Positions 1 through 6,528 of a stretch of DNA of 6,528 nt are shown here, piece after piece. How positions within the stretch are numbered: the first letter of the stretch is position 1; each line of letters begins with the position of its first letter. Both the position numbers and the translations under genes were made by a program. Origin of the DNA: DATLZC01 sp037444005 (GTDB taxonomy: Bacteria; Chloroflexota; Dehalococcoidia; DSTF01; JACRBR01); assembly GCA_037444005.1 (NCBI GenBank), contig JBBING010000112.1, positions 1 through 6,528 of the forward strand, given 5' to 3'. The notes beneath the pieces are model-generated. The model had not been told where the DNA came from. It worked only from the letters and a program-made list of their open reading frames with translations, and searched no databases.

Positions 1-46
1 GCGGACGGGCGCGAGCGGTAGCCCGGCCGCGCCCCTCGGACGTTCG

Positions 47-1000
47 CTACTGGAACGCCGCGACCACTTCGTCCGAGATGCGACGGAAGACGTCCTCGCG
101 GAACGGCGCCTGCTGCTGCATGATGAAGGTGGTCACCCCGACCTTCGCGTACTCCTCCATCACGCTGCGGACGTGCGCTGGCGTCCCGATGGGGAGCTGG
201 CGTTTCGCCTCCTCCGGCGAAAGGCCCATGCCACGCCCGATGAGCGGCGCCACGCGGTCGACCAGGTCCTCCCGGTCCGTGGCGATGAGGATGCCCGACA
301 CGGTCTTGCGGATCTCCGCGGGGTCGCGGCCGACGGCGCGACAGTGCTCCTCGAGCACCCGGATCTTCTGCGCCACGATGGCCGGCGTGCCGAAGACGTT
401 CATCACATCGCCGTACTTCGCGAGAGTACGGAGCGTCCGCTTCTCGCCGCCGCCGCCGATCATGATGGGCGGATGGGGCTTCTGGAGGCAGGGTGGAGAG
501 AAGGGCGCGTCCTGCAGCCGGTAGTAGTTCCCCTGGAAGCTGACCGTGCCGCCCTCGGCCCGGAACAGCATCCGAATGAGCTGGACCGCTTCCTCGAGCC
601 GGTCCTGCCGTTCCTTCACCGGCGGAAACGGGATGCCGTACACGCGATGCTCCGGCTCGTGCCAGGCGGCGCCGATGGCGAACTCGAGCCGGCCGCCGCT
701 CATGTGGTCCACCGTCGCCGCCATCTTGGCCAGCACCGACGGATGCCGGTAGGTCACGCCCGTCACCAGACAGCCCACCCGCACCCGCTCGGTCACCATG
801 GCGAGCGCCGCCAGCGCGGTCCAACCCTCGAAGCATGGAAGCTGCATGTTCGGGTTCGCGGGCGGAACGTAGTGGTCGAACGTCCAGACACTGTCGAACT
901 TGGTCTCGCGGTCGATGAACCGCCAGAACGCCACGAGGTCCTTCCATTCGACGTTGTCGAGCGAAGTCTGCACGCCGAACGCCATCTTGTACGTCGCCAT
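47..1000 (-). CDS. LLM-class (luciferase-like) flavin/F420-dependent oxidoreductase
   Basis: A 317-residue TIM-barrel enzyme of the bacterial luciferase-like monooxygenase superfamily; members use F420 or FMN. The substrate cannot be told from the sequence and no export signal is visible, so it is probably cytosolic. Family hallmarks are an early strand ending in the W-T-F-D-H segment (residues 39-43), a G-V-T-Y-R-H-P-S-V-L-A-K block (81-92), the H-M-S-G-G-R-L-E-F-A-I-G-A-A-W segment (99-113) and K-P-H-P-P-I-M-I-G-G-G-G (174-185), which resembles the cofactor-phosphate-binding strand of the superfamily. The open frame runs a further 218 codons upstream, but that part is arginine-rich shadow of the neighbouring gene. 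The ATG at 998-1000 has an AGGAGG five bases upstream and begins the conserved domain, so it is chosen. Length is normal for the family. The gene is divergent from the RidA-like gene. The family call is secure; F420 rather than FMN is only the commoner annotation for this subgroup. Confidence 0.93.
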   Translation of the reverse strand: MATYKMAFGVQTSLDNVEWKDLVAFWRFIDRETKFDSVWTFDHYVPPANPNMQLPCFEGWTALAALAMVTERVRVGCLVTGVTYRHPSVLAKMAATVDHMSGGRLEFAIGAAWHEPEHRVYGIPFPPVKERQDRLEEAVQLIRMLFRAEGGTVSFQGNYYRLQDAPFSPPCLQKPHPPIMIGGGGEKRTLRTLAKYGDVMNVFGTPAIVAQKIRVLEEHCRAVGRDPAEIRKTVSGILIATDREDLVDRVAPLIGRGMGLSPEEAKRQLPIGTPAHVRSVMEEYAKVGVTTFIMQQQAPFREDVFRRISDEVVAAFQ

Positions 1001-1111
1001 CGATTCCTCCTGCGCCGTCGTTCTCCGACGCGACGCCCATCTTACGACGCGCGGGGCCTTCGCAGAAGCGGCTCCGAATGCGCATACTAGGGGAGGACGA
1101 AGGGAGGACGG
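1001..1111. promoter_or_regulatory. Divergent intergenic region between the oxidoreductase and RidA-like genes
   Basis: These 111 bases separate two divergently read genes and must hold both 5' leaders unless transcription enters from elsewhere. For the plus-strand gene a weak sigma70-like pair can be proposed: TTCGCA at 1059-1064 and CATACT at 1083-1088 with an 18-base spacer. For the minus-strand gene only a weak -10-like TAAGAT (1039-1044) is visible, without a convincing -35. An 8-base palindrome, ATGCGCAT, sits at 1078-1085. A purine-rich AGGGAGG at 1101-1107 is the ribosome binding site for the ATG at 1112. The promoter boxes are guesses in a GC-rich genome of unknown sigma-factor preference. 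Confidence 0.3.
1006..1011 (-). promoter_or_regulatory. Ribosome binding site of the LLM oxidoreductase
   Basis: A perfect AGGAGG on the minus strand lies five bases before the ATG at 998-1000. It decides the start against the long upstream in-frame extension, which has no family similarity. Confidence 0.8.
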
Positions 1112-1573
1112 ATGACGGCGGAGGAGCGGCTCGCGTCGCTGGGCATCGAGCTTCCCGCCCCGGCCCGCCCCGCGGGGACATACGCCCCCGCCGTGCAGGT
1201 GGGCGCGCTGCTCTTCGTCTCGGGGCAGGTGCCGGTTCGGAACGGCGCGGTGGCGTTCCGGGGAAAGGTCGGCCGCGAGGTCACCCCTGAGCAGGCGTAC
1301 GAGGCCGCCCGTCTCTGCGCCTTGAACGGGCTCGCCGCGGCGAGGGCGGCGCTGGGCAGCCTCGACCGCATCCGCCGCGTGGCGCGGACGGCGGGGTACG
1401 TCGCCAGCGCCGAGGGCTTCAGCGGGCAGCCCGCGGTCGTGAACGGCGCTTCGGACTTGCTGGCGGAGGTGTTCGGCGAGCGGGGCGTGGGAGCGCGCGC
1501 CGCCGTCGGCGTCGCCGAGCTCCCGCTGGGGGTCCCCGTCGAGGTCGAGTTCGTGTTCGAAGTGGAGGCGTGA
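1112..1573 (+). CDS. RidA/YjgF/UK114-superfamily protein (about 150-residue subgroup)
   Basis: A 153-residue single-domain protein of the RidA (YjgF/YER057c/UK114) superfamily. Classic RidA deaminates reactive enamine/imine intermediates made by PLP enzymes, but this longer subgroup has no settled function. Visible hallmarks are an N-terminal R-L-A-S-L-G-I-E-L-P segment (6-15), the L-F-V-S-G-Q-V-P strand (34-41), N-G-L-A-A (72-76), V-N-G-A-S-D-L-L-A-E-V-F-G-E (110-123) and G-A-R-A-A-V-G-V-A-E-L-P (127-138). Arg129 in the last block aligns with the arginine that binds the substrate carboxylate in E. coli RidA (Arg105). There is no signal peptide. The ATG is preceded by AGGGAGG four bases upstream. 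The gene converges on nosY with a hairpin-rich gap between them, and nothing links it to denitrification except position. I do not assign the symbol ridA because the subgroup differs from the archetype. Confidence 0.93.
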   Translation: MTAEERLASLGIELPAPARPAGTYAPAVQVGALLFVSGQVPVRNGAVAFRGKVGREVTPEQAYEAARLCALNGLAAARAALGSLDRIRRVARTAGYVASAEGFSGQPAVVNGASDLLAEVFGERGVGARAAVGVAELPLGVPVEVEFVFEVEA

Positions 1574-1586
1574 CCTGAGAGAACGT

Positions 1587-1624
1587 CCGGCGGCCCGCGA
1601 GGGGGGTCTGACGCGGGCCGCCGG
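1587..1624 (+). terminator. Strong stem-loop after the RidA-like gene
   Basis: A perfect 13-bp inverted repeat (1587-1599 with 1612-1624) encloses a 12-base loop and starts 13 bases after the stop codon. The stem is almost all G:C. No T-tract follows on either strand, so it is not a textbook intrinsic terminator. Position and strength still suggest transcript end formation or 3'-end protection, and it could act on both strands between convergent genes. Confidence 0.55.
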
Positions 1625-1625
1625 G

Positions 1626-1663
1626 GTCCGCCCTTCCGGCGGACGGCCTGCCATGCGGCAGGC
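1626..1663. other. Two tandem small hairpins in the convergent gap
   Basis: Two further perfect inverted repeats follow directly. The first is a 7-bp stem, GTCCGCC at 1626-1632 with GGCGGAC at 1638-1644, and a 5-base loop. The second is a 7-bp stem, GCCTGCC at 1646-1652 with GGCAGGC at 1657-1663, and a 4-base loop. With the stem-loops on either side they make an almost continuous run of hairpins between the convergent genes. Their role is unknown; transcript termination or decay blocking is the simplest guess. Confidence 0.45.
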
Positions 1664-1679
1664 GAGTGCCGTGCGATCA

Positions 1680-1707
1680 GCCGCCTCCGGAGGTCGAAAG
1701 AGGCGGC
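1680..1707 (-). terminator. Stem-loop after nosY, likely end of the nos transcript
   Basis: An 8-bp perfect stem (GCCGCCTC at 1680-1687 with GAGGCGGC at 1700-1707) begins 7 bases past the nosY stop codon when read on the minus strand. The 12-base interior holds part of a competing smaller palindrome. No U-tract follows on the minus strand, so it is at best a weak intrinsic or factor-assisted terminator. It marks the probable downstream end of the nosD-nosF-nosY transcript. Confidence 0.45.
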
Positions 1708-1714
1708 GTGATCT

Positions 1715-2535
1715 CTATGCGTCCCGGGACTCGAAGAGCCACGCCGCCACCGTGACGGGAGCGGCCACCCATGCGACGAGGGCCGCGGTCAGGATGGCCG
1801 TGGCGCCGCCCACGCCGACGCGCTCCATGAGATACGCGCCGAACGGGCCCAGCACTTCGAGATCCGGCTCCAGATGGATGATGGCGAGCACCCGGACGAT
1901 CTCCACAGGGTTGGCCAGCAGGGCGAGCAGCAGCCCGCCTCCCCCGAGGGACGTCGACGACACGAGCCCGATGAACACCAGGTCGAAGAAGAAGACGGCG
2001 ACAAACCACACGACCAGGGCGAGCCCCAGCGCCTGCACGCGCGTGGGCGAGACAACTGACGCCACGAGCCCGAGGCCGGTCATCACGGCGATGAGCGCGA
2101 GCACGAGGGCGAGGAACAGGAGATACGTGCCCGCGTCCATGGCCGAGGCGTAGAACGCGATGAAAACGCCGGCGAGCCCGAAGCCGGCCGCTGTGGCCAG
2201 CGCGATGAAGGTGAAGAGCCCGGCGAACTTCCCGACCAGGAGTTCCCAGCGGTCCAGCGGCTGCGAGAGGAGGTACGTCAGCGTGCCGCGGTCGCGCTCG
2301 CCTGCGATGGCGCCCGCGCCCAGCGAGAGCGCGATCAACGGCGCGAGCAAAAGACACAGGTTCAGGAGGCTCGCCGTTGTCCGGCTGAAGTTCTCGAAGC
2401 CGAGCGACCCCAGGTTCCGCTGCCCCAGGTACGCCAGCCCCAGCGCCAGCAGAGCGAAGAGCCCCGCGTACAGCAGAAGCCACCAGTTGTTCAGCGCGTC
2501 GCGGACCTCTTTCCGGGCGACGGCGGTCACTGCGT

Positions 2536-2539
<4 letters not shown>
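1715..2539 (-). CDS. nosY: NosY, membrane subunit of the NosDFY copper-site maturation complex
   Basis: A 274-residue ABC-2 type permease, the usual length for NosY. It forms the membrane part of the NosDFY complex that matures the copper centres of N2O reductase. Six hydrophobic segments are visible at about residues 20-38, 57-79, 106-130, 137-162, 170-193 and 246-268. The N-terminal M-N-A-V-x-A-V-A-R-K-E-V-R-D-A-L segment and the loop G-E-R-D-R-G-T-L-T-Y-L-L-S-Q-P-L (80-95) are characteristic of ABC-2 permeases of this group; the loop resembles the region that contacts the ATPase. The start codon overlaps the nosF stop (ATGA), and AAGGAGG lies seven bases upstream inside nosF, so translation is coupled. 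It is the last nos gene here: a convergent RidA-like gene follows instead of nosL. Identification rests on the family motif plus the nosZ-D-F context. Confidence 0.93.
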
Positions 2540-3381
<842 letters not shown>

Positions 3382-3386
3382 GGCTT

Positions 3387-3392
3387 CCTCCT
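3387..3392 (-). promoter_or_regulatory. nosF ribosome binding site overlapping the nosD stop codon
   Basis: AGGAGG on the minus strand lies five bases before the nosF ATG, and its first base is the last base of the nosD TGA. A ribosome ending nosD would therefore sit on the nosF initiation site, which is an arrangement for translational coupling of nosD and nosF. Confidence 0.75.
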
Positions 3393-5587
3393 CACGCGGG
3401 TCCTTCGCCGCTCAGCGGCCGCGCCGGGCCGGCCAGCGCGCCACGCATCAGGCGTGGACGCACCCCGGCGATGGCGCCCCCGAGGACGACCGACGCCAGC
3501 AGCAGAGCCCCGCTCGTCACGAGCAACCGCGCGTTCACGCCGGATCCGCCTTCGAGCGCGAGGCCCGCCGGCGGGCGCATCAGCGGCCCGGTGTCGGTGA
3601 TCACGGGATGATACCGGTACAGCGGGAAGAGATCTGCGGCCAGATCGATCGCCTGCTGCGCCAGCGTGAACTGGAACGCCCGCAGGTCGTCGTCTTGTTC
3701 GAGGCGGCCTGCGAAGGGCGGCTGCGGCTCGTAGGGCCGGTCGCCGACGCCGTCGCCGTTGGCGTCGTAGCCCCGGTAATCGCTCCAGTAGTTCCCACGC
3801 CCGTCGATCGTCCAGACCGCGCCCTTCGGCGGTTCCGCCGGGCGCTCGCTCGCTCCATCGGAAGCGGGGAGGCCGCCTCCGTGCGTGGACAGCACGCGCG
3901 ACGCGAGCTCGCCTCCCAGCGCTTTCACCTGGACGGTGTTGTCGATCATCGCGTTCTCGACGAACGTGATGGGCGCGTTGGACATCACTGCGATGCCGGT
4001 GTCGTTGAGGGCGAACAGATTGCGCTCGAAGATCGCGGTGGCGCCCACCGACTGGGGCGTCCCTTCGGCGGTCATACCGTACTTGTTTCGCAGCAGCCGG
4101 TTGCCCTCGGCGAACAGGTTGTCGACGTCCTTGAGCAGGAGCCCCGTCCCGGTGGCGCCTCGGCGATTGCCCGACAGCTCGTTGTCCTTGAGCAGCACGT
4201 CGTGCGAGAACATCAGCACCGCGCCGGCCAGGTTGTTTTCGAACCGGTTCCCCACGATGCGATTGCGATGCGAGTACATGAAGTGCAGCGCGTACCGGCT
4301 GTCGGTCACCCGGTTGGCCCCGATGCCGTTTCCTTCCGAAAACTCGAGATGGATGCCGTCCGCGGCGTGCCGCACGACGTTGCCGTGGATCACGCTTCGC
4401 GTCACGCGCCACAGATAGATGGCGTGGCCGCGGCGCTCGACCGGCACGTTGGCGCCGGTGTCGAGCACGTTGTCCTCGATGGCGCTCTCCTCGCTGGCGG
4501 TGATGTGCACGCCGAAGTGAGCGTCGAAGATCCGGTTGTTCTTGATGACGACACGGTCGACGCCGTCGGCCTTCACGGCGGCCGGCTCCTGCGACAGGCT
4601 GTGGGAGGTGCCCCTGATGACGAAGCCGGTGACGGTCACGTCATCGGCGGCGATGGTCACGACGTCGCCCTGACCACCCCCGTCGATGACGGGCCAGTTG
4701 CGTCCCACCAGGCTCAGGGGCTTGTCGATCACCACCTGCTCCCGGAAGACACCGCCGTCCACGACGACGGTGTCTCCGGGAGCGGCGGCGGCGATGCGCT
4801 CCTGCAACGACGGCGGCGTATCGGCGGCGGACGCGCGGGCGTGCGCCAGGGCCAACACCGACGCGCCGATGAGCAGCGCCATTACGAAGGTCTTGGCGCC
4901 GATGACGCGCTTCGTGCGCGCGGCCACCCGCACAGGCCGCGTCTCCGAGGCTGTGCGTACGTCGGACGCCGCGCGGCGACGCCGTTGGACCCAGCCGATG
5001 GCCGGCGGCAGGCCCGTGATGACCAGCGCGGCCGCCAGCAGCAGGTAGAAGCCCGGTCCGAAGGAGGTCTCGGAGTGGAAGTTCCACACGTGCGTGGTCC
5101 CGAAGACCTTGGGCGTGAACGACCCGGTGTTGAGCGGCGCTTCAGGGTTCATGGTGTGGCCGTAGTGGTACAGCCAGTACTGCAGGTCGGCCACGAAGAA
5201 CAGCGGGAAGAACCAGAACGCCAGCACGATCAGCGCCTGGAACCACCGGCGCTTCCACGCGATGAACGCCACGCCCACAGCCGCCACGGCCAGCGCGATG
5301 GACCCGGGGATGTACAGGTCCATCTCCGTGACCTCGACGATGGGCTTCATGCCGATGTAGTGGTTCAGCCCGTTGATCTCCCGGATGTCGTCGTAGCGGG
5401 ATGCGGGGTCGTCGGCGAACTTGTACCCGTAGGCGTACATCACGAGACCCTCAGGGTACTGCGGCGCGACGAGCTCCATTTTCCAGAGGGGGGCGAGCAA
5501 CGTGGCCAGTAGGAGGCCACCCGCCACGACAGCGGAGACGAGCCAGGCCCCCTGCGGTCTTCCGAAGAATCGAGTCACGGCACTCAC
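3392..5587 (-). CDS. nosD: NosD copper-maturation protein with an N-terminal NosB-like membrane domain
   Basis: A 731-residue protein, far longer than usual NosD (about 400-450). Residues 1-205 form a membrane domain with helices at about 14-34, 93-110, 116-134 and 179-199 and two long outer loops (35-92, 135-178). A basic linker (201-232) leads to a signal-like hydrophobic segment (234-250) ending A-S-A (252-254). Residues 255-665 are the NosD beta-helix with repeated N-x-I/V turns, and the signature G-N-Y-W-S-D-Y-R-G-Y-D-A-N-G-D-G-V-G-D lies at 598-616. A final helix spans about 688-709. NosD is the periplasmic partner of NosF and NosY in building the NosZ copper sites. The start is GTG at 5585-5587; a second in-frame GTG three codons on (5576-5578) is better spaced from a weak GGAAAG (5589-5594). 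No stop separates the two parts. The N-terminal domain resembles clade II NosB in size and place, which is inference. Translation starting near Met236 as a separate NosD cannot be excluded. Confidence 0.92.
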   Translation of the reverse strand: MSAVTRFFGRPQGAWLVSAVVAGGLLLATLLAPLWKMELVAPQYPEGLVMYAYGYKFADDPASRYDDIREINGLNHYIGMKPIVEVTEMDLYIPGSIALAVAAVGVAFIAWKRRWFQALIVLAFWFFPLFFVADLQYWLYHYGHTMNPEAPLNTGSFTPKVFGTTHVWNFHSETSFGPGFYLLLAAALVITGLPPAIGWVQRRRRAASDVRTASETRPVRVAARTKRVIGAKTFVMALLIGASVLALAHARASAADTPPSLQERIAAAAPGDTVVVDGGVFREQVVIDKPLSLVGRNWPVIDGGGQGDVVTIAADDVTVTGFVIRGTSHSLSQEPAAVKADGVDRVVIKNNRIFDAHFGVHITASEESAIEDNVLDTGANVPVERRGHAIYLWRVTRSVIHGNVVRHAADGIHLEFSEGNGIGANRVTDSRYALHFMYSHRNRIVGNRFENNLAGAVLMFSHDVLLKDNELSGNRRGATGTGLLLKDVDNLFAEGNRLLRNKYGMTAEGTPQSVGATAIFERNLFALNDTGIAVMSNAPITFVENAMIDNTVQVKALGGELASRVLSTHGGGLPASDGASERPAEPPKGAVWTIDGRGNYWSDYRGYDANGDGVGDRPYEPQPPFAGRLEQDDDLRAFQFTLAQQAIDLAADLFPLYRYHPVITDTGPLMRPPAGLALEGGSGVNARLLVTSGALLLASVVLGGAIAGVRPRLMRGALAGPARPLSGEGPA

Positions 5588-5607
5588 ACTTTCCGTTCGT
5601 GGTGTGT

Positions 5608-5642
5608 CCTCCCCTCCCTGCCGCGCGGGCAGGGAGGGGAGG
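5608..5642 (-). terminator. Perfect 15-bp hairpin between nosZ and nosD
   Basis: An exact 15-bp inverted repeat (5608-5622 with 5628-5642) with a 5-base GCGCG loop lies 18 bases past the nosZ stop on the minus strand and about 20 bases before the nosD start. The arms are pyrimidine-rich on one side and purine-rich on the other. There is no U-tract, so complete termination is unlikely if nosD depends on the nosZ promoter. Partial termination or protection of an upstream nosZ mRNA end would keep NosZ more abundant than its assembly factors. It could also be a dispersed genomic repeat, which the rest of the genome would show. Confidence 0.6.
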
Positions 5643-5660
5643 CCTCTGTTCAGTACATCG

Positions 5661-6528
<868 letters not shown>

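Noticed and set aside
1..21. Possible end of a plus-strand gene (six codons then TAG) entering from the left edge
   Set aside because: Too short to support. The rest of the first 46 bases shows nothing else recognisable.
173..1090. A 305-codon plus-strand frame opposite the LLM oxidoreductase
   Set aside because: There are no domain features and the composition is typical of an antisense GC-rich shadow; the opposite strand is a recognisable enzyme.
1001..1654. In-frame 218-codon N-terminal extension of the LLM oxidoreductase
   Set aside because: It is arginine- and proline-rich, overlaps the RidA-like gene on the other strand, and precedes a perfect ribosome binding site at the normal start of the family.
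5588..5660. FNR- or NnrR-type operator upstream of nosD
   Set aside because: No TTGAT-N4-ATCAA-like sequence could be seen. The main nos promoter would lie upstream of nosZ, outside the window.

Overview
This GC-rich window (roughly two-thirds G+C by eye) carries the downstream end of a nitrous oxide reductase (nos) cluster on the minus strand. Beside it is an unrelated divergent pair: a luciferase-like oxidoreductase and a RidA-superfamily protein. The nos genes read right to left: nosZ (3' part, running off the right edge), a nosD with an unusual membrane-domain fusion, nosF and nosY. The NosZ CuA site (H, C-x3-C, H, M at the canonical spacing) and the order nosZ-nosD-nosF-nosY suggest the 'atypical' clade II type of N2O reductase. 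The organism cannot be named. A high-GC genome with a clade II-like nos cluster and an F420-type luciferase-like enzyme would fit an uncultured soil or sediment bacterium, for example Acidobacteriota, Gemmatimonadota, Methylomirabilota/Rokubacteria or Myxococcota; this is inference.

Layout. Positions 47-1000 (-): LLM-class flavin/F420 oxidoreductase. 1001-1111: short divergent intergenic region. 1112-1573 (+): RidA-like protein. 1574-1714: convergent intergenic region with four GC-rich stem-loops, acting as the boundary of the nos unit. 1715-2539 (-): nosY. 2536-3381 (-): nosF. 3392-5587 (-): nosD with an N-terminal multi-pass membrane domain. 5588-5660: spacer with a perfect 15-bp hairpin. 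5661-6528 (-): nosZ, 5' end missing.

How the genes work together. NosZ is the periplasmic copper enzyme that reduces N2O to N2. NosD, NosF and NosY form the ABC-type complex needed to build its copper centres: NosF hydrolyses ATP, NosY spans the membrane and NosD is the periplasmic beta-helix partner. NosF and NosY overlap by 4 nt, and the nosF ribosome binding site overlaps the nosD stop codon, so these three genes are very probably co-transcribed and translationally coupled. The hairpin after nosZ probably sets the abundant enzyme's mRNA apart from its assembly factors.

The most notable observation is the NosD polypeptide. About 230 residues with four predicted membrane helices precede an otherwise normal NosD start (signal-like segment plus beta-helix), and there is an extra C-terminal helix. 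The N-terminal part resembles in size and layout the NosB membrane protein that sits between nosZ and nosD in clade II clusters, so this looks like a NosB-NosD fusion. No nosL or nosR is present downstream of nosY.
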